Source: Myxococcus virescens (lineage in GTDB: Bacteria; Myxococcota; Myxococcia; Myxococcales; Myxococcaceae). Taken from it: a DNA stretch of 64,000 nt. Position numbers and translations under genes: made by a program. The notes below the pieces were generated by a model. That model was not told where the DNA came from and made no database searches. It worked only from the letters and a program-made list of their open reading frames with translations. Location: contig NZ_FNAJ01000006.1 in assembly GCF_900101905.1 (NCBI RefSeq), forward strand, positions 186,001 to 250,000, given 5' to 3'. Below are positions 25,219 to 33,078 of the stretch, piece by piece. How positions within the stretch are numbered: position 1 is the first letter of the stretch; every line of letters starts with the position of its first letter.

Positions 25219-26464
25219 CGAGGTCCCGCCCCTTCACCTGCGCCAGCCCCGCCGCGTCCGCCACCGGCCCTTGCGTGAAGTAACCCGCGGCCTTCTTCGC
25301 CTCCATCTCCACCTTCGCGTCTGCGGGGATGAGCTCGTCGGGGATGGGGACGCGCTCCAGGATTTCGATGCCCGAGCGCGTAATCGCGTCGTGCTTCATG
25401 TCGCTCATCGATACGAAGCGGTGGATGCGGGTGATGCCCAGCCAGTGCAGCACATCCGGCATCAACTCCTGGAAGCGCATGTCCTGCACGCCGGCCACGC
25501 ACTCGGTGCGCTGGAAGTAGGTGGCCGCGGAGTCACCGCCCTCCTGCCGCTTGCGCGCGTTGTACACGAGGAACTTCGTCACCTCGCCCAGCGCCCGGCC
25601 TTCCTTGCGCAGGTAGACGATGAGCCCCGCGCCGCCCGCCTGCGCCGTGCGCACGCACTCCTCGATGCCGTGCGCCAGGTAGGGCCGGCAGGTGCAGATG
25701 TCGCTGCCGAACACGTCGGAGCCGTTGCACTCGTCATGCACGCGCGCCGTCAGCGGCACGTCCCGGTCCGCCAGCGTCTCGATGCCGCCGAAGACGTACA
25801 GCGTCAGCCCGCCAATGGGCGGCAGGAAGACGTGCAGGTCCGGACGCGTAATCAGCTCCGGGAACATGCCGCCCGTCTGCTCGAAGAGGCCGCGGCGCAG
25901 CGCGCTCTCCGTCATGCCGAAGCGCTTCGCGATGCCCGGCAGGTACCACACCGGGTCCACCGCGGCCTTCGTCACCTTGATGTCGCCATTGCCGCGCAGC
26001 AGGTCTCCGTCCGGCGTCAGGCGCCCGGCATCGATGGCGTCGCGCACCTCGGGGAAGTTGATGTGCGCCTTGGTGACGGCGATGGTCGGCCGGAAGTCGA
26101 TGCCCTGCTCCGCGAAGGGCCGGAAGGCCTGCGGCGCGATGGCGCCCCAGGGGTCCAGCGAGACGATGCGCTGCGGGTCGCTCCACGACGGATGCGGCCC
26201 CACCTGCGCGGCGGGCGCGGTGTTCTTCAGGTCGGCCCGGTGGTCCTGCGGCAGCATGCCCGCGGCCACGGCGAGCGCGCGGTACACGGCATACGCGCCG
26301 GCATGCGTGCCGATGACGTTGCGGTGCCCGGCTTCCGTCAGCGTGGCGACGACAGGGCCGCGGCGCGTCGGCTCGCCGTCTCCCCAGCGGATGGGGACGC
26401 TGGGGACGTCGCCATCCGGGTGGGAGGTGAGGCGGATGTGATTGGGATTCTTTTTCTCGGCCAT
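25211..26464 (-). CDS. urc1: Urc1-like GTP cyclohydrolase II homologue
   Basis: 417 residues, twice the size of RibA. It has a GTP cyclohydrolase II-type core in the C-terminal half: RVHDECNGSDVFGSDICTC with zinc ligands Cys246, Cys257 and Cys259, then GAGLIVYLRKEGRALGE (the RibA GLIVYLRQEGRGIG-like block). The N-terminal ~210 residues (IRLTSHPDGD..., INFPEVRDAI) are typical of Urc1/Urg1 and absent from RibA. With upp and urc4 next to it this is the URC-pathway enzyme acting on the pyrimidine ring after UMP formation, not riboflavin synthesis. The start has AAGGAGGG upstream. Confidence 0.9.
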   Translation of the reverse strand: MAEKKNPNHIRLTSHPDGDVPSVPIRWGDGEPTRRGPVVATLTEAGHRNVIGTHAGAYAVYRALAVAAGMLPQDHRADLKNTAPAAQVGPHPSWSDPQRIVSLDPWGAIAPQAFRPFAEQGIDFRPTIAVTKAHINFPEVRDAIDAGRLTPDGDLLRGNGDIKVTKAAVDPVWYLPGIAKRFGMTESALRRGLFEQTGGMFPELITRPDLHVFLPPIGGLTLYVFGGIETLADRDVPLTARVHDECNGSDVFGSDICTCRPYLAHGIEECVRTAQAGGAGLIVYLRKEGRALGEVTKFLVYNARKRQEGGDSAATYFQRTECVAGVQDMRFQELMPDVLHWLGITRIHRFVSMSDMKHDAITRSGIEILERVPIPDELIPADAKVEMEAKKAAGYFTQGPVADAAGLAQVKGRDLDV

Positions 26465-26537
26465 GGGAGCGCCCTCCTTGCGGGCGCGGGAGCAAAGTCG
26501 GGGTGCGGGGGCGGTGCTTCGCGTCGTGGGGCGCGCT

Positions 26538-28022
26538 TCAGCTCATCCACGAGCCGTCGGTCCGGGCCGACCACTTGCGGGTGACCTTCTTCACCTGCGT
26601 CCAGAAGTCGAGGCTGGACGGCCCGGTGATGTCCCCGTGCCCGAAGCGCGAATCGCCCGTGCCACCGAAGGAGAACGGCTCACGCGGGACAGGGACGCCC
26701 ACGTTGACGCCCACCATGCCGGCGCGCACGCCCTCCACCACCGTCTGCGCCACCCCACCGTTCGTGGTGAAGATGGACGCCGCGTTGCCATAAGGCGACG
26801 CGTTCTCCACCGCCAGCGCCGCGGACAGCGTGGGCACCCGGACGATGGAGAGCACCGGGCCGAACAGCTCGCGCCGCGCGGCCTCCATCTCCGGACGCAC
26901 GCCGTCCAGCAGCGTGGGGCCCAGCCAGTTTCCGCCAGACCACGGCTCGCCCTGCGGCTTGTGGCCACGGCCGTCCAGCAGCACCCGCGCGCCCTCGGCC
27001 TCCGCGCGGGCAATGGCCGTCTCCAAGCGGTCCAGCGAGCCCCGGTCGATGAGCGCGCCCATGCCGGGGCCCAACTCCAGCTTCGCCGCGCGGCGGACGA
27101 CTTCCTGGAGAATGGACTCCACGTTGCCCACCGCGAGCAGCACGCTGGCCGCCATGCAGCGCTGGCCCGCGCAGCCGGTGAACGAGTCCACCACCGCCTG
27201 CGGCGTCAACTCCGGGTCCGCGTCCGGCACGACGATGAGGTGGTTCTTCGCGCTGCCCAGCGCCAGCACGCGCTTGCCGCGCTTGCAGCCCTCCGCGTAC
27301 AGGTGGCGCGCCACCGCGGACGAGCCGACGAAGCCCACTGCCTGCACGTCCGGGTGCGCCACCAGCGCGTCCACCGCCTCCTTGCCGCCGTGCACGACGG
27401 AGAAGACACCCGCGGGGTAGCCGGCCTCACACATGAGCTCGCCCAGCGCGCACGCGGTCAGCGGCACCTTCTCCGACGGCTTGAGGATGAAGGCGTTTCC
27501 CAGCGTGACGGCGATGGGGAACATCCACATCGGCACCATGGCCGGGAAGTTGAACGGAGTGATTCCGGCGACGACGCCCAGCGGCTCGCGGCGGTACTCA
27601 CAGGAGATGCCGCGGCTGACCTCCAGGTGCGCGCCCGTGTCGAGGTTCTGGAGGGACAGCGCGAAGTCGCAGACCTCCATGCCCTTGAGCAGGCCCGCGC
27701 GGGCCTCCGCCACCGTCTTCCCCGCCTCGCTGGCGGCCAGCTGGGCCAGGGCGTCCAGGTCGCGCTCGAGGAACTGGCGGAAGCGGTACAGGTACTGCGT
27801 GCGCTCCCGCAGCGGAGTGTCCTTCCAGGACGCCGCCGCCGCCTTCGCGGCCTCCACCGCCTGGGCGACTCCGGAGGCGGGCGTCAGGGGAACCCTGCCA
27901 ATGACGGTGCCCGTATATGGGCTCCGGACATCGAGGTGCGCCGCACCGGGCGGCACCTGCCAGCTTCCTCCAACGAGGTTACGGCACGAGACGACGCTCC
28001 GCGGAAGCTGGATGAAGGACAC
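26538..28022 (-). CDS. mmsA: Methylmalonate/malonate semialdehyde dehydrogenase
   Basis: 494 residues from the GTG at 28022, which gives the usual family length; the frame is open to 28130 and an ATG at 28064 is another option. Aldehyde dehydrogenase motifs: GITPFNFPAMVP, KPSEKVPLT, FVGSSAVA and the nucleophile in the MmsA-specific GQRCMA (Cys289), near the conserved ALGSAKNH. MmsA oxidises (methyl)malonate semialdehyde to acetyl- or propionyl-CoA with CO2 release. It lies upstream of urc1, 73 bases away. The URC route yields a C3 product related to 3-hydroxypropanoate, so MmsA plausibly finishes that branch; valine or beta-alanine degradation is the alternative. Confidence 0.85.
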   Translation of the reverse strand: MSFIQLPRSVVSCRNLVGGSWQVPPGAAHLDVRSPYTGTVIGRVPLTPASGVAQAVEAAKAAAASWKDTPLRERTQYLYRFRQFLERDLDALAQLAASEAGKTVAEARAGLLKGMEVCDFALSLQNLDTGAHLEVSRGISCEYRREPLGVVAGITPFNFPAMVPMWMFPIAVTLGNAFILKPSEKVPLTACALGELMCEAGYPAGVFSVVHGGKEAVDALVAHPDVQAVGFVGSSAVARHLYAEGCKRGKRVLALGSAKNHLIVVPDADPELTPQAVVDSFTGCAGQRCMAASVLLAVGNVESILQEVVRRAAKLELGPGMGALIDRGSLDRLETAIARAEAEGARVLLDGRGHKPQGEPWSGGNWLGPTLLDGVRPEMEAARRELFGPVLSIVRVPTLSAALAVENASPYGNAASIFTTNGGVAQTVVEGVRAGMVGVNVGVPVPREPFSFGGTGDSRFGHGDITGPSSLDFWTQVKKVTRKWSARTDGSWMS

Positions 28023-28200
28023 GCACACCCCCCAGGTGTCTGGCGTGAAGAAATGGCCTGCCATTGTAACCAGGGGAATGGACTGACATGCAACCCCGGG
28101 GTCCCCGAGGGTGCCTTCAGACACGCCCAATGGAAGACATCCCGGCGCTCACTCTGTCAGGTAGCAGACCCATCTCTCGGACGGGTGCGAGGGATTGCGT

Positions 28201-28611
28201 TCAGCGGGCGTCAGGCGCCGCCAGCAGGCCGCGCAGCCGGGCGATGGTGGCCGTGTCATCGGCATCCGGCGGGAGGCCCAGGGCCTGGACTTCGTCGTAC
28301 AGCGCGAGCGCGTAGTGAATGCGGGAAGTGGCCGTGGAGGTGTCGCCCTGCTCGGCGATCAACTCTCCGTCCTCGGCGACCAGACGCGCGAGCACCTTCA
28401 CGCGCGTGGGGGAGCCCAGCAGTCGCGCGGTGGACACCGGGTCCGCCATCAGCAGCGCGGCGTACTCCATGCCCAGCGTGGACAGCGCCGTCTCCTGGAT
28501 GAGGCGCTGGGCGTCCGCGAGCTTCTTCTCCCGACGCGCCTTGATGATGCGGGCCAGCGCGGCGGCGAACTCCTCGATGAGCCGCTCGATGTAATCCTTG
28601 CGAAGGGACAT
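28201..28611 (-). CDS. DUF6483-like helical protein
   Basis: 136 residues from the ATG at 28611 (MSLRKDYIERLIEEFAAALARIIKARREKK); the longer frame to 28752 runs antisense into sitA and is not credible. It is predicted all-helical, with short TPR-like helical pairs (DAQRLIQETALSTLG, SRIHYALALYDEVQALG). The N-terminus resembles DUF6483 proteins; this is a judgement by eye and the function is unknown. Its leader contains the left copy of a 36-base repeat that recurs at the end of sitI. Confidence 0.65.
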   Translation of the reverse strand: MSLRKDYIERLIEEFAAALARIIKARREKKLADAQRLIQETALSTLGMEYAALLMADPVSTARLLGSPTRVKVLARLVAEDGELIAEQGDTSTATSRIHYALALYDEVQALGLPPDADDTATIARLRGLLAAPDAR

Positions 28612-28615
28612 GGCG

Positions 28616-28651
28616 GCCCGAAGGTAACCGCGGAGCGGGGGGCGTGCACGC
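28616..28651 (+). repeat. Left direct repeat flanking sitAI
   Basis: 36 bases that recur at 30086-30120. The first 17 positions are identical and the whole aligns with three substitutions and one single-base gap. On the plus strand it contains the same ...CGA AGG TAA ending (Arg-Arg-stop) that closes sitI at the right copy, so it may be the residue of another sitI-type 3' end. It lies between the DUF6483-like start codon and sitA. Confidence 0.8.
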
Positions 28652-28677
28652 CTGGGTCTTCCGTCGGCTAGGGTTCC

Positions 28678-29355
28678 ATGACTGTGCGACGCCCCCATGC
28701 GCTCTGGCTCCTGCTGGCCGTGTCCCTGATGGGCTGTTCGACCGTTGCGCATGACGAACGCCGGAGAGGACCGGGCAAAGGCCCGGAGGAGTGTCGCCCC
28801 CCCGACGACGCTCCATGTGTCGTGGTCCAGTGCACCCCCGACGTGTGCGGGCTCTACTTCTGTGAAGACGTTGCTCCTGAAGTCCAGCAGGTGCGCTTCC
28901 CTCCCGCACGCCCTCCAGTTGCCGCCGCGCCAGGCAGCGGCCCCCGCCGGAACTGGGGACGCGATACGAAGCGCTCGAACGGCACGGCGCCCGTCATGGT
29001 CTTTCCGAACTGGAATGGGGTTCGTGAGCGCGCCATCCCGCCCTCACACCAACTTCCAGCCGGCCGCTTCGAGAAGCACCACATCTTCCCGCAGGCGGAG
29101 CTCCTCGCGCGGTGGTTCGAGCGGCAAGGCGTCAAGATTCACAACTACACCCTTCCAATCCCTCGCGACCTCCATCGGAAGATACACGGCGGCGATGGCA
29201 GGGGTGGCGCCTGGAATCAGGCATGGCGCGACTTCATGCTGACCCATCCCCGGGCGACACCTGAGGAAATCTATCGGCACGCAGGGGAACTCATCTTTCG
29301 CTTCCAGCTTCTGGGCGGTCCCATCCAGTCGTACTACTCCCAGCCTGGAACATGA
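28678..29355 (+). CDS. sitA: SitA-type lipoprotein toxin (TIGR02269-like)
   Basis: 225 residues. The signal peptide has a lipobox (LLAVSLMGC, Cys20), followed by a short Cys/Pro-rich linker (40-90). The C-terminal toxin-like domain has HHIFPQ (134-139), HNYTLPIPRDLHRKIHGG (155-172) and WNQAWRDF (179-186), a His-rich pattern like HNH-type nucleases. This matches the Myxococcus paralogous lipoprotein family described as SitA toxins, which pass between kin by TraA/TraB outer-membrane exchange and kill cells lacking immunity. The next gene, 16 bases on, is a double-CXXCG protein of the SitI immunity type. The nuclease activity is inferred. Confidence 0.85.
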   Translation: MTVRRPHALWLLLAVSLMGCSTVAHDERRRGPGKGPEECRPPDDAPCVVVQCTPDVCGLYFCEDVAPEVQQVRFPPARPPVAAAPGSGPRRNWGRDTKRSNGTAPVMVFPNWNGVRERAIPPSHQLPAGRFEKHHIFPQAELLARWFERQGVKIHNYTLPIPRDLHRKIHGGDGRGGAWNQAWRDFMLTHPRATPEEIYRHAGELIFRFQLLGGPIQSYYSQPGT

Positions 29356-29371
29356 GGACTTCGACGCCCCG

Positions 29372-30097
29372 ATGACACGGTTCTTCTGGCTAGGTGAGGA
29401 TGCGGCGGCCGCGTCGAACCAGGGCGGCTATATTGATGCGTGGCACAAGTGGAGCCTCCCAGGAGTGCACTGCCCCACGTGCAGCGCCACCTGGAGTGAC
29501 GTCGGGCACGCGTACCCCTGCGTTGACATGTCGCACCTCCCAGAGCGAGCGCTGTTCGAGCGGGCCCGCCCCGAGCCCTTCTCCGAATTCGCCCGCCTCC
29601 GAGAGCTGGTGCGCCCTCTGGCACCTCCGCATGCCACCCTGCCCCCTGGGACAGGCTTCGGCCCATTGACAGGCAAGGCCACGGGCCGTTTCGGCCCCGT
29701 CGCCTGGGTCGAGCAACTACTGCTGCTGGTCCACCCCGACGTGCTGTCGCGCCTTCAGGCGGAAGGGGTGGAAGGTCTGGTGAGCTGCCGGACAGAGCTG
29801 ACGTTCCGCCGGAAGACTCCACCCACGTTCCTGGAGCTCCAGATAGAACCGCGTGGCCGCCTGCATCCCGACTGCGTTCCCCCCGAGGTACCACCTCCGT
29901 GCGGGACGTGTGGTCGGCATGGATTCACACGCCCGGAAGCGCCCATTCTGGATGCCGCGTCGCTCCCCTCGGGAGTCGACCTGTTCCGTATCGGCAACTT
30001 CGCGACCATGGTCATTGGCACCGAACGGTTCATGGAGGCTGCGCAGCGGCAGAAGCTCGACGGCATCACCTTCAAAGAACTACCAGCCCGAAGGTAA
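29372..30097 (+). CDS. sitI: SitI-type immunity protein (double-CXXCG)
   Basis: 241 residues, no signal peptide. Two zinc-ribbon-like pairs typical of the Myxococcus double-CXXCG paralogous family: CPTC (34-37; the following residue is Ser, not Gly) and CGTCG (177-181). Family members are encoded directly after SitA toxins and neutralise them in the cytoplasm of sibling cells. The stop codon lies inside the right copy of the direct repeat that brackets the pair. The specificity for this SitA is inferred from adjacency. Confidence 0.85.
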   Translation: MTRFFWLGEDAAAASNQGGYIDAWHKWSLPGVHCPTCSATWSDVGHAYPCVDMSHLPERALFERARPEPFSEFARLRELVRPLAPPHATLPPGTGFGPLTGKATGRFGPVAWVEQLLLLVHPDVLSRLQAEGVEGLVSCRTELTFRRKTPPTFLELQIEPRGRLHPDCVPPEVPPPCGTCGRHGFTRPEAPILDAASLPSGVDLFRIGNFATMVIGTERFMEAAQRQKLDGITFKELPARR

Positions 30098-30120
30098 CCG
30101 CGAAGCAGGTGCGTGCACGC
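30086..30120 (+). repeat. Right direct repeat flanking sitAI
   Basis: 35 bases matching 28616-28651 with three substitutions and one gap. It includes the sitI stop codon. The same orientation as the left copy makes the 1.43-kb sitAI segment a candidate for gain or loss by recombination between the repeats. Confidence 0.8.
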
Positions 30121-30176
30121 GGGCACGCCCCTTGAGCCACCTGGCCCCGCACTTCATCCTGGTGGCCACACGAGGC

Positions 30177-30518
30177 TCATTCGCGGCATTGACGACGCAG
30201 CATCGGAAGAGCTGCTTTTCTGGCGCCCGGAGGACGGGCGGCCCGGGAAGTTGGGACGCCGCGCGACTCCGCCGACACCTGCGCGGCCAGCATCTCCACC
30301 GGCACGCCTGTCTTTGCCGCCGCGGACTCGAGCGCCGGAGGCAGGTTGCCTCCCAGGTCGAAGCCAGCCTGCTGCATCCCGATGCGCCCCAGCGACGGCT
30401 TCCGGGCCGAGGCCCCCAGGGACCCGACAGCGACGCGGAAGGCCGGGAGACGGAAGGCATCCTGAGCCGGAGAGCGGACGGCGGAAGAGGCGGAGCCGCT
30501 GAGAGGAGAGAAGCGCAT
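30177..30518 (-). pseudogene. Truncated lytic-transglycosylase-like gene
   Basis: Begins normally: ATG at 30518 with AAGGAA upstream, then a polar N-terminus of ~75 residues. An SLT-type transglycosylase opening follows: ALESAAAKTGVPVEMLAAQ, then VSAESRG, where the Glu is the family's catalytic acid. Directly after ESRG the similarity stops, and the frame runs ~25 unrelated residues to a stop at 30177. The remaining ~100 residues of the lysozyme-like domain are absent in all frames that I could read. The break lies next to the sitAI cassette, consistent with truncation by that event. An intact short protein of unknown role cannot be excluded. Confidence 0.6.
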
Positions 30519-30788
30519 GGGGAAGTTCCTTCGGGGAGGGGTTGGAGGGCTGCTGTAGGGGCCCCACGCACCAGTAGCAGCAGGTGTGTCAACCGTCGGG
30601 AACCCTCGCGCACCCGCCAAGTCCCTGATTTCGCTTGAGTCCCTGGAGCGCCCGCGCGCCGTGAGGCCCTGGCCCCTGGTGACTGCCGTCAGGGCGGTGG
30701 TCGCAGTCACCAGGCTCCGTCCGGCAGCCGTGCCGACATGCTGGCGCGCTAACGTAGCGGCCTTCTCGTCGTGGAGGGGATGCGGGAC

Positions 30789-32453
30789 ATGAGCCAGAAC
30801 GGAAGCAGTGCCGAAAGCGCGCGCGTGCGCTGGCTGGTGGTGGGTGCCTTCTCCCCGTCTCCCTCGGGTCGGCGCTTCCCGCTCACGGTGAACACCTTCG
30901 GGGATGAGCTCGCGCGCGCCGCCAGTGGGCTCCGCGTCACCGTGGCGGACCGGCTGGGCGCGGGTGACGCACGCACCGTCGAGCTGTCCTTCGACCGGCT
31001 GCGCGCCTTCAGCTACGCGGACGTCATCACCCGCGTCCCGGAGCTGCGCGCCCTGCAGCACCTGCATGAATCACTGTCCACGTCCGACCCGCTGCGCACG
31101 CTGACGCCCGACGAGGCCGCCACACGCGTGGCCACCGTCACCGGCCCGGGCCGCCTGCCGGACGCGGTGGCCCAGGCCCTGCGCGCGGCCTCCACGCCGC
31201 CCGCCCCCACCGCGCCTGCCGCGCCCACCGAATCCGGCGAGGACCTGGTGGAGACGCTCCTCAGCCGCGCCGACGCGAGCACGCCCGCCGCCGCGTCTCG
31301 CGCGGTGGATGCCTTCCTGCGCGCCATCAATCCGCGCGCGCCCGCCACGCCCGCGCCCGTCGTCACACCGGAGGCCGCCACCCGGCAGACGGCCCGGGAT
31401 TTGGTGGAGGAAGCGCTGCTCCTCACGGCGAAGGACCTGCTCGGCGCCGAGCCCGTGGCCCACCTGGAGTCCGCGTGGCGCGGCCTCAAGTGGCTGCTGG
31501 ACCAGGTGCCCGCGTCCTCGGGCATCTCCGTGGAGGTGCTGGACGTGGCGCGCGCCGGGCTGCTGGACGCCGTGCAGGGCGCGCTGGGCGCCGAGCCCTT
31601 CGAACGCCCTGACGCCGTCTTCATCGTGGATGCCACCGACGACGTCGCCCTCCTGGGCAAGCTCGCGGCCATGGGCGAGCGCGCGCAGCTCCCCGTGGTG
31701 GCCGCCGTGTCCGCGGCGCTCCTGGGCGTGGCGCAGGCGGAGCTGGCCGTGGCGCTGGAGGAGGAGCGCGAGCACGTCTCCGAGGCCTGGACGGAGCTGC
31801 GCCAGGACGAGTCCGCGCGCTGGCTGTGCGCCGTCATCAACCGCGCGGTGGTGGCCAGCGAGGGTCGCGGCGCGGCCCGGCGCGTGAGCTTCACCAGCCC
31901 CGCGCTGGCGGTGGCGGCGATGCTGGCGGCCAGCTTCCGGGACACCAGCGCCTTCGCGCGCATCATGGGTCAGCAGGGCGGCCTGAAAGCGCCGGCCATG
32001 TGGGAGCTGCCCACCGGCCGCGATACCGGGCTGAGCATTCCCACCGAGCACTTCCTCCCCATCCGGGCGCAGGCGCGGCTGGAGGAGCGCGGCATCCTGG
32101 GCCTGGGCAGCGGGCGCAACGCGGACGCGGTGCTGCTGGCCGCCGCGCCCATGGTGTTCGGCGGAGGCTACGCGGTGCCGCTGCCCGCGCAGCTGCTCAC
32201 CGGGCGCATCGTGCGCTTCGCCACCTGGGTGCGGGACCAGCTGCCCGCGGGCACCGGCGGCGACGACGTGGACGCCATCTTCTCGCAGGCCGCGGAGGTG
32301 TTCCTCTTCCGGGGCGCCACGGAGAACGGGCAGCTGCGCGGCCAGTTGGTGGCCACGGACAACGGCCGCGGCGTGCACGTCACCGCCACCGTCCGCCCGG
32401 AGCACGCGGGCACGCGCTTCCAGCTCGCCTTCACCCTGCCGCTGCGCGGCTGA
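30789..32453 (+). CDS. TssB-TssC-like sheath fusion protein
   Basis: 554 residues from the ATG at 30789 (GGAGGGG 9 bases upstream; ATG 30780 and GTG 30771 are in frame). The N-terminal ~110 residues read like the type VI sheath small subunit (VTVADRLGAGDARTVELSFDRLRAFSY, VPELRAL). An Ala/Pro linker (~125-200) follows. Then comes a large-subunit-like part with AKDLLGAEPVAHLESAWRGLKWLLDQV and later sheath-core segments (SFRDTSAFARIMG, EERGILGLGSGRNADAV). Normally TssB and TssC are separate proteins of a large cluster. Here they are fused, the TssC part is short, and no other T6SS gene is within the window. Its real role is unclear. Confidence 0.65.
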   Translation: MSQNGSSAESARVRWLVVGAFSPSPSGRRFPLTVNTFGDELARAASGLRVTVADRLGAGDARTVELSFDRLRAFSYADVITRVPELRALQHLHESLSTSDPLRTLTPDEAATRVATVTGPGRLPDAVAQALRAASTPPAPTAPAAPTESGEDLVETLLSRADASTPAAASRAVDAFLRAINPRAPATPAPVVTPEAATRQTARDLVEEALLLTAKDLLGAEPVAHLESAWRGLKWLLDQVPASSGISVEVLDVARAGLLDAVQGALGAEPFERPDAVFIVDATDDVALLGKLAAMGERAQLPVVAAVSAALLGVAQAELAVALEEEREHVSEAWTELRQDESARWLCAVINRAVVASEGRGAARRVSFTSPALAVAAMLAASFRDTSAFARIMGQQGGLKAPAMWELPTGRDTGLSIPTEHFLPIRAQARLEERGILGLGSGRNADAVLLAAAPMVFGGGYAVPLPAQLLTGRIVRFATWVRDQLPAGTGGDDVDAIFSQAAEVFLFRGATENGQLRGQLVATDNGRGVHVTATVRPEHAGTRFQLAFTLPLRG

Positions 32454-32455
32454 AG

Positions 32456-32986
32456 TCAGTCCTTCTTGAAGCGCAGCACGTAGCCTTCGAGGAACACCGT
32501 GGGCAGGTCCAGGTCGCCCACGGGTTCGCGCACGAAGCCGCGCCGCTGGTACATGCGCCCCACGCCCTCCGCGCCCCTGCGGACGTGGAGGCACACGGCG
32601 TCCACGCCCCACTCGCGAGCCCGGGCCTCGGCGGCGTCCAGGAGGGGCTGGGCCAGCCCGGTGCCATGGTGGCTCACGGCGGTGGCCAGGCCGCGCAGGT
32701 CGGCCGCGTTGGGCAGCCAGGCCTCGGAGCCGGGGGCGCCGGGCTTGAAGAGCGCGACGGTGCCCACCACCTGCCCGTCCACCTCGGCGACCAGCACGGT
32801 GGCCACCTTGCGCCGGGACGCGACGTCCCGCAGCTCGCGCTTGCGCTCGTCGCCATAGACGACTTCCGGGAGCTTCTTCGCGTACTGGGTGAGGAAGGCC
32901 TCCACCAACAACTCCCCCACCACCGCGTCATCCTCGGGCCGCGCCTCGCGAACGAGGGCCCGCTCTACGACATGCCGGGTGTCCAT
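32456..32986 (-). CDS. GNAT-family N-acetyltransferase
   Basis: 176 residues. GNAT motif A is seen as TAVSHHGTGLAQPLLDAAEARAREWG (acetyl-CoA pyrophosphate loop, degenerate R/Q-x-x-G-x-G/A form) and motif B as VGRMYQRRGF. The N-terminus (VVERALVREARPEDDAVVGELLVEAF) is typical. It acetylates an amine on an unknown substrate. Convergent with the sheath fusion gene, with 2 bases between the stops. Confidence 0.85.
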   Translation of the reverse strand: MDTRHVVERALVREARPEDDAVVGELLVEAFLTQYAKKLPEVVYGDERKRELRDVASRRKVATVLVAEVDGQVVGTVALFKPGAPGSEAWLPNAADLRGLATAVSHHGTGLAQPLLDAAEARAREWGVDAVCLHVRRGAEGVGRMYQRRGFVREPVGDLDLPTVFLEGYVLRFKKD

Positions 32987-33078
32987 GGCCCGGAACTCTA
33001 CGACCGGCCGCGCGCCCGCGCGATTTCACCCCGGCCAGCCCCGCTCATGTCTGCGAGCAGGCCGACACTGCGTCGGCG

